A stretch of 64,000 bases of DNA, taken from NCBI GenBank assembly GCA_902597675.1, contig CACJYR010000003.1, forward strand, positions 1 through 64,000, read 5' to 3'. The position numbers and the translations under genes are program-made. Origin of the DNA: an uncultured Pelagibacteraceae bacterium. GTDB taxonomy: Bacteria > Pseudomonadota > Alphaproteobacteria > Pelagibacterales > Pelagibacteraceae. The notes beneath the pieces are model-generated. The model ran no database searches, was not told the origin of the DNA, and was given only the letters and a program-made list of their open reading frames with translations. Below are positions 1 through 9,333 of the stretch, in pieces. Position 1 is the first letter of the stretch; each line of letters opens with the position of its first letter.

Positions 1-1373
1 TTTCTCTGCCCTCAATTGATTTGTTAAAAACTCCAAACAAAAAAGAAAGAGAAAGTCTTAATAAAAATGAAAATAATAATCCAGAATTTTTAGAAAAAAT
101 TCTCTTGGATTTTGGTGTTAATGGAAAGATAAAAAAGGTTAGTCACGGCCCAGTGGTTACTCTAAATGAATTTGAACCTGCAGCGGGTATCAAAGTTTCT
201 AAAATAATTAATCTATCTGATGATATTGCAAGAAATACAAGTTCAGAGTCAGCACGTATAGCAACCATTCCAGGAAGTAATACCATAGGTATAGAACTTC
301 CAAATTTAAACAGAGAGAATGTATATCTCAGTGAAATTCTAGATAATTCAAACTTTAAAAAGAAAGAAATCAAATTACCTATTGCTCTAGGGAAAAATAT
401 TTCTGGCACTCCAATAATTGGAGACTTGTCTGCAATGCCTCATTTACTTATCGCCGGTACTACCGGTTCTGGAAAATCAGTATGTATTAATACAATTATT
501 TTGTCACTTCTTTACAAACATACTCCAGAAAAATGTAAATTTATTTTAATTGATCCTAAAATGTTAGAACTTTCTACTTACGAAGGTATTCCACATCTAC
601 TTTGCCCGGTCATTACAGAGGCCAAAAAAGCTGCCTCAGTTCTAGGTTGGGTAGTTAAAGAAATGGAAAGTAGATATAGACTGATGACCAAAGAAGGAGT
701 CAGAAATATTGATAGCTACAATTCAAAACATAAATTACCAATGCCATACATAGTTGTAGTAGTTGATGAGATGTCTGATTTGATGTTAGTCGCAGGAAAA
801 GAAATTGAAAATTATATTCAAAAATTGTCACAAATGGCTAGAGCTGCTGGTATTCATATTATAATGGCCACTCAAAGGCCCAGCGTTGATGTGATTACAG
901 GCACAATTAAAGCAAATTTTCCAACCCGAATTTCTTTTCAAGTTACCTCAAAAATAGATAGTAGAACAATCTTAGGTGAGCAAGGAGCTGAACAATTGTT
1001 GGGAAAAGGCGATATGCTATATATGTCATCCGCAAATAGAATTGTAAGAATACATGCTCCATTTGTCTCAGACACTGAAATTGAAAAAATTAATAACTTT
1101 TTAAGATCTCAAGCAGAGCCTGACTATGTTGATGAAATACTTAACTTTGCTGATGAAAAAGAATTGAATGAGTCAAAAAATCAAGGGGAAAAAGATGAAT
1201 TATATCAAACTGCTATTGAAATAATTAAAACAGAAGGAAAAGCTTCAACTTCATTTTTACAAAGAAAACTTCAAATTGGATATAATCGTGCTGCAAGGAT
1301 AATTGATATGATGGAGGCTGAGGGAATAGTAAGTAAAGCAAATCATGTTGGAAAAAGAGATGTTCTTAAATGA
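1..1373 (+). CDS. ftsK: DNA translocase FtsK, C-terminal part (5' end outside window)
   Basis: This is the motor and DNA-reading part of FtsK, the septum-bound ATPase that pumps chromosome ends apart at division. The frame is open from base 3 to the window edge, so the ORF-track TTG start is not real and the membrane domain lies upstream. I see Walker A (GTTGSGKS), a Walker B-like VVVVDEMSDLM, the TQRPSVDVITG segment, and a C-terminal winged-helix gamma domain (last ~60 residues, from DELYQTAIEI) of the kind that reads KOPS polarity sequences. It overlaps lolA by 4 bases (ATGA), so the two are probably translationally coupled. Confidence 0.95.
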   Translation, partial: SLPSIDLLKTPNKKERESLNKNENNNPEFLEKILLDFGVNGKIKKVSHGPVVTLNEFEPAAGIKVSKIINLSDDIARNTSSESARIATIPGSNTIGIELPNLNRENVYLSEILDNSNFKKKEIKLPIALGKNISGTPIIGDLSAMPHLLIAGTTGSGKSVCINTIILSLLYKHTPEKCKFILIDPKMLELSTYEGIPHLLCPVITEAKKAASVLGWVVKEMESRYRLMTKEGVRNIDSYNSKHKLPMPYIVVVVDEMSDLMLVAGKEIENYIQKLSQMARAAGIHIIMATQRPSVDVITGTIKANFPTRISFQVTSKIDSRTILGEQGAEQLLGKGDMLYMSSANRIVRIHAPFVSDTEIEKINNFLRSQAEPDYVDEILNFADEKELNESKNQGEKDELYQTAIEIIKTEGKASTSFLQRKLQIGYNRAARIIDMMEAEGIVSKANHVGKRDVLK

Positions 1374-1918
1374 AAAAACTATTTATCATTCTTATTTTTT
1401 TTTCAACAATTTCTAATGTCTCGGCATCAATAAAAGAAAATATAATTAAAAAATTTACAGATATTAGAAATATATCATTTGATTTTGAACAAAATATTAA
1501 TGGTAAGATTGAAAATGGTAATTGTATAATTGAGTATCCAAAAAAAATTTATTGTAAATATAATTTAAGCAATCAAAAGGTTTTAGTTGCAGATGGAAAA
1601 TCATTAGTTATTAAAACAATAAGTAGTTATTACTTTTATCCACTCAAAAAAACTCCTCTTGATACAATCCTCAATAAAGAATACTTGTTAAAAAAGATAA
1701 AAAATTTAGAACAAAGAGATGTGAATGATGATTTTATAAACTTCAATTTTATAGAAAATGAAAATGAGATAAATTTATTTTTTGATAAGAAAACTTATAA
1801 CTTAATCGGATGGCAAACAGTCGATATTTATCAAAATGTGAGTATTACCTATCTTTCTTCCATTAAAAGAAATCAAAAATTACAAAAGGAATTATTTAAA
1901 CTTCCACAACAAAACTAA
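1370..1918 (+). CDS. lolA: LolA-like outer-membrane lipoprotein carrier
   Basis: This is a probable periplasmic chaperone that carries lipoproteins from the LolCDE transporter to the outer membrane. It has an N-terminal signal peptide (KLFIILIFFSTISNVSA) and a LolA-like pattern (ISFDFEQNINGK near the mature start, then 'GKSLVIKTISSYYFYPLKKTPLDTIL' type strands, quoted here only as a guide). At 182 residues it is slightly short for the family. It follows ftsK with a 4-base overlap, an order common in alphaproteobacteria and supportive of the call. It ends two bases from the convergent acetyltransferase, with no terminator hairpin between them. Confidence 0.82.
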   Translation: MKKLFIILIFFSTISNVSASIKENIIKKFTDIRNISFDFEQNINGKIENGNCIIEYPKKIYCKYNLSNQKVLVADGKSLVIKTISSYYFYPLKKTPLDTILNKEYLLKKIKNLEQRDVNDDFINFNFIENENEINLFFDKKTYNLIGWQTVDIYQNVSITYLSSIKRNQKLQKELFKLPQQN

Positions 1919-1919
1919 T

Positions 1920-2423
1920 TTAAATTATCACAGTTTCTGTTTTAAAAACCTTCATACCTCTTGCAATGTAATTATTTAATGCATTTTTATGATCTAATGA
2001 ACATGTGTGAACCCAAACTCTATTGGGTTTTTCTTTAAAGGAATTTTTAATAGCCGCTGATAATAGAAATGAACCTAATTTTTTATTTTGATATTCTTCT
2101 AACAAACCTAAATAGGCTATCTCGACTTCATTTTTATCTGTATGTAAAATTAATTCAAAATAACCTGCTAGTTCCTCCTTATCTTTTAATACATACGTTT
2201 CAACTTTTTGGTCTGAAACATAGTCCAACCATTGTTTTTCACTCCACACTAATCGGTCTACCCAATGATGACTTTTGCCAATATTTTTGTAAAAAAATTT
2301 ATTTAATTGAAAATCAACTGGATTGACTAGATTTATTGAATATTGATCTGATAAATCTGAGGAGTCTTTTAAATCTTCTAAGAAAGATATTTCTAAGTAA
2401 TTTCTCTCAACCTTTTTATTCAC
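1920..2423 (-). CDS. GNAT-family N-acetyltransferase
   Basis: This is a 167-residue GCN5-related acetyltransferase of unknown substrate. The acetyl-CoA binding core is visible at about residues 100-125 (AYLGLLEEYQNKKLGSFLL), followed by the RVWVHTCSLDHKNAL strand-helix typical of the fold. The start is GTG, overlapping the stop of the upstream HIT gene (GTGA). It is the last gene of a three-gene minus-strand unit (small membrane protein, HIT, GNAT) joined by 4-base overlaps. The acceptor could be a protein or a small molecule; nothing in the context decides this. Confidence 0.85.
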   Translation of the reverse strand: MNKKVERNYLEISFLEDLKDSSDLSDQYSINLVNPVDFQLNKFFYKNIGKSHHWVDRLVWSEKQWLDYVSDQKVETYVLKDKEELAGYFELILHTDKNEVEIAYLGLLEEYQNKKLGSFLLSAAIKNSFKEKPNRVWVHTCSLDHKNALNNYIARGMKVFKTETVII

Positions 2424-2785
2424 AGCACCATCTTACCAACTGGTTCGCCACCAAATAAGTGGAAATGAAGATGGGGTACTTCTTGACCACCATGTTCACT
2501 TATATTTGCTAAGGCTCTATATCCTTTACCCGTATCAACTGAAATACCAAGTTTCTTTGCTACTATATTAATGCCTTTTAACAATCCTACCATCTCATCT
2601 GACGAAGCTTTATTAATGAAATCATCTAAATCTATGTATTTTCCTTTTGGAATTACTAGTACGTGAATTTTTTTTTGAGGATTTATATCGTGGAAAGATA
2701 ATACAAACTCATCTTCGTAAATTTTTTTACAAGGAATTTCACCTCTTAAAATTTTTGCGAAAATATTGTTTTCATCATATGTCAT
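2420..2785 (-). CDS. HIT-family (HinT-like) nucleotide hydrolase
   Basis: This is a histidine-triad protein of 121 residues, the family of purine nucleoside phosphoramidases and dinucleotide hydrolases. The triad HLHFHLF is close to the C-terminus, and the N-terminal half (KIYEDEFVLSFHDINPQK) matches the HinT branch. It overlaps the upstream small membrane protein by 4 bases and the downstream GNAT gene by 4 bases, so the three are probably co-translated. The physiological substrate is not deducible. Confidence 0.92.
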   Translation of the reverse strand: MTYDENNIFAKILRGEIPCKKIYEDEFVLSFHDINPQKKIHVLVIPKGKYIDLDDFINKASSDEMVGLLKGINIVAKKLGISVDTGKGYRALANISEHGGQEVPHLHFHLFGGEPVGKMVL

Positions 2786-3126
2786 TGTAAAACTTTGAGC
2801 TCTTGATTTATGCTAGTTATTTTTCCACCTTTTAGATTAGCATCAACAATCGCACATTCGTAATAGGCAAATGACGTTTCCTCAGCAATTTGCTTCATCT
2901 CTATACATTTAGACTCATTTTTAACCAATAAATGTTCGGTTAATTTAGGAGGGTCACCTAGATACATCATCAAAGCTATAACCTCTCCTTGTCTCTCAAA
3001 ATCTGCTTTTTCCTCTAATTCAGTTACTCTATCAGAAACTCCAATTTCAAAATTTGTGAAGGCAACATAACCTTTATAGAAAACGAAACCTAATATTAAA
3101 AAAAATACTATCTTAATCTTACTCAT
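2782..3126 (-). CDS. small single-pass membrane protein, unknown function
   Basis: I do not recognise this 114-residue protein. It has one hydrophobic segment near the N-terminus (residues ~5-20, IVFFLILGFVFYKGYVAF) and then a mostly acidic soluble part with two cysteines (SKCIEM and YECAIV) that could pair in the periplasm. The start ATG has a 93-base upstream gap after the FkbM gene, so it is likely the first gene of the unit with HIT and GNAT. The ATGA-type overlap with the HIT gene supports that it is expressed. Confidence 0.7.
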   Translation of the reverse strand: MSKIKIVFFLILGFVFYKGYVAFTNFEIGVSDRVTELEEKADFERQGEVIALMMYLGDPPKLTEHLLVKNESKCIEMKQIAEETSFAYYECAIVDANLKGGKITSINQELKVLQ

Positions 3127-3219
3127 TATACGTTACTTTTTTTTCAAATTCTTATTCTAAATGCTCAATTCTAATCTTATGTACCTATAATAAATTATCA
3201 ACAAAATAATCAAACTAAC

Positions 3220-3915
3220 TTAATATATCTTTTGGTTTACTAGGAGAAATGCAAAATTATAATGATCTAGTAATCTAAAATTTTCCTTTAAGACATTATA
3301 TATCTCTGATGAAAAAAAGAGTTCATGAACAGATTTTATTTCATTAGTTTTTTTATTAATAAAATCTGCATAAGGATCTAAAAATTCGACACATAAAAAA
3401 TTAATCCGGTATTTTTCAAAATTTATTGTTTTGATTATTGATAAATCTAAACCTTCACAATCAATTTTTAAAAAATCAACTTCTGTAATTTTATTTTCCT
3501 CGAAAAGATCTTCTAATGTAAGTGTTTTGATTTTTCTCGAGAACTTTTTTTTAATTTTTGGGAATTTTTTAAAATGGTCCAATTTTAGAGACGATATAGG
3601 TGAAATTTCCTTTACAAAAAATGCATCTTTAATCCCACTTTCAGTAGAAATACCAATGTTTAAATTTTTATCTTTAGGTCTAAAGATGTTAAATAAATCA
3701 ATGCTTTCTTTCGATATATCTATATTAATTCCTGACCAACCGATTTTATGAAGTTTGTGTGTTAAAGAATATTTTATAGGATGATAACAACCTACATCAA
3801 TATAAAATCCTTTATCTTTAAATGCTGATATATAGTTATTAGCAAACCATGCGTCTCCCTCATAACCTAAACCATATCGCAAAAAAGTTTTATAATATCT
3901 AATATAATTCAACAT
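3220..3915 (-). CDS. FkbM-family methyltransferase
   Basis: This 231-residue protein belongs to the FkbM group of SAM-dependent O-methyltransferases, often found with surface glycans. The SAM-binding motif FIDVGCYHP is at about residues 37-45, and FLKIDCEGLDLSII is the later conserved FkbM block. It sits 6 bases after the his block (hisE stop at 3922 on the same strand), so it probably reads out from the histidine operon, although its function is unrelated. Its target (sugar, lipid or protein) is unknown. A second FkbM-type gene starts at the right edge of the window. Confidence 0.88.
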   Translation of the reverse strand: MLNYIRYYKTFLRYGLGYEGDAWFANNYISAFKDKGFYIDVGCYHPIKYSLTHKLHKIGWSGINIDISKESIDLFNIFRPKDKNLNIGISTESGIKDAFFVKEISPISSLKLDHFKKFPKIKKKFSRKIKTLTLEDLFEENKITEVDFLKIDCEGLDLSIIKTINFEKYRINFLCVEFLDPYADFINKKTNEIKSVHELFFSSEIYNVLKENFRLLDHYNFAFLLVNQKIY

Positions 3916-3921
3916 ATTTAA

Positions 3922-4194
3922 TTATTTTTTTCTTTTTTCTAGTTCTTTGCAAACATCTTCTATTTTTATTTCGTTAACTTCAAAATACATTATTAAATGA
4001 TACAATACGTCTGCAGCCTCGTGTATTTTGTTAGTATCTTTATCTACAGCCTCGATCAGTTCATTTACTTCCTCCAGAACTTTTGATTTGCTTAGCGATT
4101 TATCTGATAATAATTTATTAGTATAAGATCCATTAACTGGTTTTGCTTTTCTTTCGCGCGCAAGTTTAAATAGATTTTCTAGTGTGCTTAACAT
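3922..4194 (-). CDS. hisE: phosphoribosyl-ATP pyrophosphatase HisE
   Basis: HisE hydrolyses phosphoribosyl-ATP to phosphoribosyl-AMP, step two of histidine synthesis. The 90-residue, all-helical MazG-like domain has the metal-binding acidic pattern EEVNELIEAVDKDT then HEAADVLYHLIMYFE. It follows hisF with a one-base gap and ends the his block hisB-H-A-F-E. The HisI cyclohydrolase domain is not fused here and must be encoded elsewhere, as must hisG, hisD and hisC. Confidence 0.93.
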   Translation of the reverse strand: MLSTLENLFKLARERKAKPVNGSYTNKLLSDKSLSKSKVLEEVNELIEAVDKDTNKIHEAADVLYHLIMYFEVNEIKIEDVCKELEKRKK

Positions 4195-4195
4195 T

Positions 4196-4951
4196 CTAAA
4201 TTCTAACAGGAATTCCTTTTGAGTCCAAATATTCCTTCGCCTCTTGTATAGAATGTTTTCCGTAGTGAAATATTGAGGCTGCTAAAACTGCACTCGCATT
4301 ACCTAATTTTATTCCATCAACTAAATGATCTAGATTACCGACACCTCCTGAGGCAATTAATGGTATATTTACTTTTGAGGAAATTTTACTCATCAAATCG
4401 ACGTCATAACCTATTTGTGTTCCATCCCTATCCATAGAGGTAACTAATAACTCTCCTGCCCCATTGTCTTCCATTTTTTTAGCATACTCTAAAGCATCAA
4501 GACCACTATTGTTTCTACCTCCATGGGTAAATATTTCCCACTTGTTTCCATTTTTCTTTGCATCAATTGCAACAACAATACATTGTGAACCAAACTTTTT
4601 TGAACTATCTATAACAACTTTTGGATTTTCAACAGCTGCAGTATTAATAGACACCTTATCGGCACCACAATTTAGTAATTTATTGATATCATCTATACTT
4701 CTTACACCTCCACCAACAGTTAAAGGAACAAAACACTTTTTTGATGTTCTTTCAACCACATCATAAATTGTATCTCTATTTTCATTTGAAGCAGTAATAT
4801 CTAAAAAACAAATTTCATCTGCACCACCATCAGAATAAATTTTTGCTTGTTCAACTGGATCCCCAGCGTCTTTTAAATTAACAAAGTTTATACCTTTTAC
4901 AACACGTCCATTCTTAACATCTAAACAAGGAATTATTCTATTTTTAAGCAT
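4196..4951 (-). CDS. hisF: imidazole glycerol phosphate synthase cyclase subunit HisF
   Basis: HisF is the TIM-barrel cyclase that, with HisH, makes imidazole glycerol phosphate and AICAR. I use the ATG at 4951, giving [15 protein letters not shown], the family's normal N-terminus; the ORF track start at 5005 adds 18 spurious residues. Catalytic Asp is in the opening CLDVKNG and the second in the [12 protein letters not shown] segment. Phosphate loops VGGGVRS and ASGGVGN are present. It overlaps hisA by 8 bases. Confidence 0.96.
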   Translation of the reverse strand: MLKNRIIPCLDVKNGRVVKGINFVNLKDAGDPVEQAKIYSDGGADEICFLDITASNENRDTIYDVVERTSKKCFVPLTVGGGVRSIDDINKLLNCGADKVSINTAAVENPKVVIDSSKKFGSQCIVVAIDAKKNGNKWEIFTHGGRNNSGLDALEYAKKMEDNGAGELLVTSMDRDGTQIGYDVDLMSKISSKVNIPLIASGGVGNLDHLVDGIKLGNASAVLAASIFHYGKHSIQEAKEYLDSKGIPVRI

Positions 4952-5660
4952 CTTCTTTAACCAGTTCTTGTAATTTAATATCTCCATCATAAATAGCTTT
5001 GCCAACTATTATCCCCTCAATATTTTTTAAAGTTTTGGCTTTTTTAATGTCATCCATTGATGAAACACCACCGGAAATAATTACGGGACAATTTGATTTT
5101 TCAGCAATTTTTGAAGTCTCTTCAAAATTTGGGCTTTGCTTCATACCATCTCGGTTTATATCTGTATAAATAATTCTGCTAACACCATAACCATTTACTT
5201 CCTTTAAATAATCCAGAGTTAACTGATTAGAGTTTTCCTTCCAACCAGATATTGATAGATATCCATCTTTAGCATCTAATCCTAAGGCAATTTTAATCGG
5301 AAATTTTTCACAGGCCTCTTTTAAAAAATTTTTATCTTTTATTGCGGCACTGCCTAAAATTACTTTTTCAACTCCAGCATCTATATATTTTTGAATACTT
5401 TCAAAATTTCTAACCCCTCCGCCAATCTCAATTTTTAGGTCAAATTTACTTACTATATCTTGAATGATATCTAGATTTGTAGTTTCCCCCTCTAAAGCTC
5501 CATCCAAATCAACTATATGTAAATTTTTAAAGCCATGATCCTTATATTTACTTGCTTGTTCAACTGGTGACATTTCATACTCAGTTTTATTATCAAAGTC
5601 TCCTTTGACTAATCTCACACATTTTTTATCTTTGATATCAATTGCTGGAAATATTTTCAT
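4944..5660 (-). CDS. hisA: ProFAR isomerase HisA
   Basis: HisA is the TIM-barrel isomerase converting ProFAR to PRFAR in histidine synthesis. It is 238 residues and a clear paralogue of the adjacent HisF. Key pieces are [19 protein letters not shown] at the N-terminus, the phosphate loop [10 protein letters not shown], and YTDINRDGM with the second catalytic Asp. It lies 5 bases after hisH and overlaps hisF by 8 bases. Confidence 0.96.
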   Translation of the reverse strand: MKIFPAIDIKDKKCVRLVKGDFDNKTEYEMSPVEQASKYKDHGFKNLHIVDLDGALEGETTNLDIIQDIVSKFDLKIEIGGGVRNFESIQKYIDAGVEKVILGSAAIKDKNFLKEACEKFPIKIALGLDAKDGYLSISGWKENSNQLTLDYLKEVNGYGVSRIIYTDINRDGMKQSPNFEETSKIAEKSNCPVIISGGVSSMDDIKKAKTLKNIEGIIVGKAIYDGDIKLQELVKEDA

Positions 5661-5665
5661 TAAAT

Positions 5666-6292
5666 TTAAATATTTAAAAAATTGTCAATTATATTTAACC
5701 CTAACTTATCACTTTTTTCAGGATGAAATTGAGTTCCAAAGATATTTTCTTTTTCAACAGAGCAAACAATATTTGATGAATAATCTGTTGTTGAAGAAAT
5801 CACATTTTTATCATTTGGAATAAATTCATAACTATGCACAAAATACATGTGTGAATTGTTTTCTATATTTTCAAAAATCTTACTTTGTTTAATAATATTT
5901 ATCTGGTTCCAACCAATATGAGGAAGTTTATATTTTCCATTTTGATTATCTATTTTTAAGACTTTGCCAGATATCCAGCCTAGACCTTTGGTTTCAGTTT
6001 CTTCATAACCAATATCAGCAAACATTTGTAAGCCAACACAAATTCCAAGAAGTGGTTTTTTATTACTTATTGCAAATTCAGTCAAAGCCTCTGTTAAACC
6101 ATTGATTTTATTTAAAGCATCCACGCAACTTTTAAATGAGCCCTGCCCTGGTAAAACTACTTTATCACTTGATGTTATCTTCTTTAAATCAGCAGTAACT
6201 TCAATATTAACTGTGTCTTGAGCAACTTCTTTAAAAGAGTTTATCACCGAGCTTATATTGCCCGAGTTGTAATCAACGATAGTAACTTTCAT
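5666..6292 (-). CDS. hisH: imidazole glycerol phosphate synthase glutaminase subunit HisH
   Basis: HisH supplies ammonia from glutamine to HisF. It is a class I glutamine amidotransferase of 208 residues with the nucleophile elbow GICVGLQMF, the oxyanion region LPGQGSFKSC, and the His-Glu pair in FHPEKS near the C-terminus. It lies 5 bases after hisB and before hisA. Start ATG and length agree with the family. Confidence 0.95.
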   Translation of the reverse strand: MKVTIVDYNSGNISSVINSFKEVAQDTVNIEVTADLKKITSSDKVVLPGQGSFKSCVDALNKINGLTEALTEFAISNKKPLLGICVGLQMFADIGYEETETKGLGWISGKVLKIDNQNGKYKLPHIGWNQINIIKQSKIFENIENNSHMYFVHSYEFIPNDKNVISSTTDYSSNIVCSVEKENIFGTQFHPEKSDKLGLNIIDNFLNI

Positions 6293-6297
6293 TAATT

Positions 6298-6888
6298 TTA
6301 TAATGAGCCTTTAGTAGATGGAATGGATTTACTATTCCTAGGGTCTATCTCTAATGCAGCTCTTAATGATCTTGCTAATCCTTTGAAACAAGACTCAATG
6401 ATGTGGTGACTATTATCACCATAAATATTTTCTACGTGCAAAGTAATTCCTGCTGCCTGAGAAAAAGCCTGAAACCACTCTTTAAAAAGTTCCGTGTCCA
6501 TTTCGCCAAGCTTCTCAACTTTTAATTTTACTTTCCAAATTAAATAAGGTCTGTTTGAAATATCAATTGCAACTCGCGATAAAGTTTCATCCATCGGTAT
6601 CATTGCATGTGCGTATCTTCTAATACCAACAGATTTTTTTAATGCTTTTTTCAAGGCCTCACCAATTGCAATACCAGTATCCTCAGTTGTGTGGTGAAGA
6701 TCAATATGCGTATCTCCTTTAGCTTTTATACTCATGTCAATTGACGAGTGCTTGGATAACTGCTCAAGCATGTGATTAAGAAATCCTATTCCAGTATCTA
6801 TCTTATACTTGCCTTTACCATCAATGTTGAGATCAACACTTATACTGGTCTCTTTTGTTTTTCGACTAATTTTACCTTTACGCTTCAT
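6298..6888 (-). CDS. hisB: imidazoleglycerol-phosphate dehydratase HisB
   Basis: HisB catalyses dehydration of imidazoleglycerol phosphate. It is the monofunctional form (196 residues, no N-terminal phosphatase domain). The two manganese-binding histidine blocks [10 protein letters not shown] and [10 protein letters not shown] are intact. It is the first gene of the his block. A promoter with TTGCCA, 17 bases and TATACC lies upstream and would start the mRNA only about five bases before the ATG. Confidence 0.95.
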   Translation of the reverse strand: MKRKGKISRKTKETSISVDLNIDGKGKYKIDTGIGFLNHMLEQLSKHSSIDMSIKAKGDTHIDLHHTTEDTGIAIGEALKKALKKSVGIRRYAHAMIPMDETLSRVAIDISNRPYLIWKVKLKVEKLGEMDTELFKEWFQAFSQAAGITLHVENIYGDNSHHIIESCFKGLARSLRAALEIDPRNSKSIPSTKGSL

Positions 6889-6899
6889 AATTAAAAAGA

Positions 6900-6928
6900 G
6901 GTATACATATATTATCCAAATATGGCAA
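6900..6928 (-). promoter_or_regulatory. candidate housekeeping promoter of the his block
   Basis: On the minus strand, TTGCCA (6928-6923) and TATACC (6905-6900) are separated by 17 bases. The expected transcription start is near 6893, five bases before the hisB ATG at 6888, so the leader would be very short. No attenuator or leader peptide fits in this space, unlike enteric his operons. Seen by eye only. Confidence 0.5.
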
Positions 6929-6944
6929 TAATACTAAACCTGGG

Positions 6945-6973
6945 CTTGAACTATCAAATTTAGTATCCATTTA
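6945..6973 (+). promoter_or_regulatory. candidate heat-shock (RpoH-type) promoter of hslVU
   Basis: CTTGAA (6945-6950), 16 bases, then CCATTTA (6967-6973) resembles sigma-32 promoters (CTTGAA...CCATNT). The hslVU operon is a classic sigma-32 target. The predicted start falls at about 6980, which is the A of the hslV ATG, and no Shine-Dalgarno is visible, so the mRNA may be leaderless. An inverted repeat ATACTAAA (6931-6938) / TTTAGTAT (6959-6966) brackets the -35 and spacer. Confidence 0.6.
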
Positions 6974-6979
6974 TAAGCT

Positions 6980-7495
6980 ATGACAACGATTGTTTTAGTA
7001 AGAAAAAATAATGAAGTAGTAGTTGCTGGTGATGGTCAGGTAAGTATGGGAAATACTGTTGTTAAAAGCACCGCTTCAAAAGTAAGAAAAATTGAAAAAA
7101 GAGATGTTGTGGCAGGATTTGCAGGTTCTACTGCAGATGCCCTGACCTTATTTGAAAGATTAGAAGCAAAAATAGAAAAACATGCAGGCAACTTATCTAG
7201 AGCCGCTGTTGAATTAGCAAAAGACTGGCGAACAGATAAATATTTAAGAAGACTTGAGGCACTAATGGCTATTGGTGACAAAGATAACAGTTATATTATC
7301 TCTGGAACTGGAGATGTGCTAGAACCAGAGGGCGATGTCATTGGAATAGGCTCAGGTGGAAATTACGCTTTAGCTGCTGGAAAAGTTTTAATAGGTACAG
7401 ACATGAGTGCTGAAGAGGTGGCAAAAAAAGCTATTGAAGTTGCTTCAGAAATTTGTGTTTTTACCAACAATAATATTAAAGTTGAAAAAATATAA
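6980..7495 (+). CDS. hslV: ATP-dependent protease peptidase subunit HslV
   Basis: HslV is the proteasome-like threonine peptidase that degrades proteins fed by the HslU ATPase in the cytoplasm. After Met removal the nucleophile Thr is first in TTIVLVRKN, and [13 protein letters not shown] and the [11 protein letters not shown] block are typical. At 171 residues it is slightly short of the usual ~175-180. Its TAA overlaps the hslU ATG by one base. A heat-shock-type promoter lies directly upstream. Confidence 0.97.
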   Translation: MTTIVLVRKNNEVVVAGDGQVSMGNTVVKSTASKVRKIEKRDVVAGFAGSTADALTLFERLEAKIEKHAGNLSRAAVELAKDWRTDKYLRRLEALMAIGDKDNSYIISGTGDVLEPEGDVIGIGSGGNYALAAGKVLIGTDMSAEEVAKKAIEVASEICVFTNNNIKVEKI

Positions 7496-8868
7496 TGGAA
7501 AAATCTAACGTTACACCTCTTGTTCCAAAAGATAAAAATTCTAAAGATAACGAAAATTTAGTTAGTTCATTATCACCAAGAGAAATAGTTTCAGAGTTAG
7601 ATAGGTTTGTCGTAGGTCAAAATAAAGCTAAAAAAGCTGTTGCTGTGGCTCTGAGAAATAGATGGAGACGACAAGCTTTAAAAGGTGAAATGAAGAATGA
7701 AGTTTTACCAAAAAATATACTCATGATTGGTCCAACTGGAGTTGGTAAAACTGAAATATCTAGAAGGCTGTCAAAACTTGCTGAGGCTCCATTTGTTAAA
7801 GTTGAAGCGACAAGATTTACTGAAGTTGGATATGTTGGAAGAGATGTTGAACAAATAGTAAGGGATTTAATTGAAATTGCTATTTCAATGGAAAAAGTGA
7901 AAAAAAGAAAAGAAGTTTATGCAAAAGCACAAAAAATGGCGGAAGAAAAAGTTTTAGATGCTTTAGTCGGAAAAAAAGCAAGTACGGCAACCAGAGAAAG
8001 TTTTAGAAAAAGATTAAGAGATGGTGATTTAGACAACAACGAAATAGAAATTGCAGTGAGTGATACAGGTGGAAGTGGTACTTCTTTTGAAATTCCAGGT
8101 ATGCCAGGGGCTAATGTTGGAATGATCAACATTGGGGAAATGCTTGGAAAATCAATGGGGACGAAAGAAAAAAAGAAAAAAATGACTGTTAAAGAATCTC
8201 ACGAAATTTTGATTAATGATGAGTCTGATAAATTAATTGAACAGGATAAAATTATTAAAGCAGCTAAAATTTCAACAGAAAATAATGGAATAGTTTTTTT
8301 AGATGAAATTGATAAAATTTCTGGCAGAACCGATAGAGTTGGTGGAGATGTATCAAGAGAAGGTGTACAAAGAGATTTATTACCTCTTATAGAAGGTACA
8401 ACTGTTAATACAAAATATGGTCCTATTAAAACAGATCACATTTTATTTATTGCATCAGGAGCTTTCCAGCTTGCAAAACCATCAGATTTATTACCTGAGC
8501 TACAAGGAAGGTTGCCTATAAGAGTAGAGTTAGAAGCTTTAACAAGCGAAGACTTTAAAAGAATTCTAAAAGAACCAGACTACAGTTTAATTAAGCAATA
8601 TGTGGCTTTATTAAAGACAGAAAATGTAGATTTGGAATTTGCAGAAGACGGGATCGATGCAATTGCAAATATAGCTTCAGAGGTAAATGCAACTGTTGAA
8701 AATATAGGTGCAAGACGATTACATACAATTATTGAAAAAATATTAGATGAAATCAGTTTTACTGCAACCGATAGAGCTGGTGAAAAAATAATTATTGATA
8801 GAGACTATATAAATAAAAATTTAGATACACTTGTTAAAGATACTGATTTATCAAAATTCATCCTATAA
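7495..8868 (+). CDS. hslU: ATP-dependent protease ATPase subunit HslU
   Basis: HslU is the AAA+ unfoldase that partners HslV. It has Walker [10 protein letters not shown] (~79-87), Walker B VFLDEIDK in the second half of the AAA domain after the I-domain insertion, a sensor-2 region with GARRLHTI, and the C-terminal tail LSKFIL that inserts into HslV. Its length of 457 residues fits the family. It is translated directly after hslV (one-base overlap). Confidence 0.97.
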   Translation: MEKSNVTPLVPKDKNSKDNENLVSSLSPREIVSELDRFVVGQNKAKKAVAVALRNRWRRQALKGEMKNEVLPKNILMIGPTGVGKTEISRRLSKLAEAPFVKVEATRFTEVGYVGRDVEQIVRDLIEIAISMEKVKKRKEVYAKAQKMAEEKVLDALVGKKASTATRESFRKRLRDGDLDNNEIEIAVSDTGGSGTSFEIPGMPGANVGMINIGEMLGKSMGTKEKKKKMTVKESHEILINDESDKLIEQDKIIKAAKISTENNGIVFLDEIDKISGRTDRVGGDVSREGVQRDLLPLIEGTTVNTKYGPIKTDHILFIASGAFQLAKPSDLLPELQGRLPIRVELEALTSEDFKRILKEPDYSLIKQYVALLKTENVDLEFAEDGIDAIANIASEVNATVENIGARRLHTIIEKILDEISFTATDRAGEKIIIDRDYINKNLDTLVKDTDLSKFIL

Positions 8869-8922
8869 ATAATTAAGTTTTGTCATTATTTTAAATTACT
8901 GAACACTCTTTTAACTGATAAT

Positions 8923-9333
8923 CTATTTTTTTTTTAAAAAAATATAAAAAGCTCCTGTTCCACCATCTTTTACACTTGCTTCACTAATACTTGAAATAAT
9001 TTGCATTAAATTTTTGTTATTCCTCACAAATTCTGGTATTGAATATTTCAAAATACTTAAATCCTTTGAAACATATGGATCTTTCTCATTATTTGAGTGA
9101 AGGCCTTTGCCAGTAACAATTATAAGTTTTTGTACTTTGTCTTCATAGGACTTTTTTATAAAGTTTTCAATAATGCTATTAGCTTCGTCGAGAGTTTTAC
9201 CATGTAGGTCTAATGATCTGATTTTTTTTATGTTAGTTTTATTTTGAATATCATCTTTATCAGGTAACTTTTCATCATTAGACAAAAATTCGTTCCAAAT
9301 TTTTTTGTCTTTTTCTGAAATTTTACTATTCAC
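8923..9333 (-). CDS. Smr-domain protein
   Basis: This 136-residue protein has a C-terminal Smr (small MutS-related) domain, a fold linked to nucleic-acid nicking or ribosome-associated RNA cleavage. The two signatures are present: SLDLHGKTLDEA and IVTGKGLHS. The start is GTG. It follows timA with no spacer (9333/9334), and this pairing near secB and fxsA is common in alphaproteobacteria. In vivo role in this group is not known to me. Confidence 0.85.
   Translation of the reverse strand: MNSKISEKDKKIWNEFLSNDEKLPDKDDIQNKTNIKKIRSLDLHGKTLDEANSIIENFIKKSYEDKVQKLIIVTGKGLHSNNEKDPYVSKDLSILKYSIPEFVRNNKNLMQIISSISEASVKDGGTGAFYIFLKKK

Noticed and set aside
8869-8922. terminator between hslU and smr
   Set aside because: T/A runs are present but no GC-containing stem precedes them on either strand.
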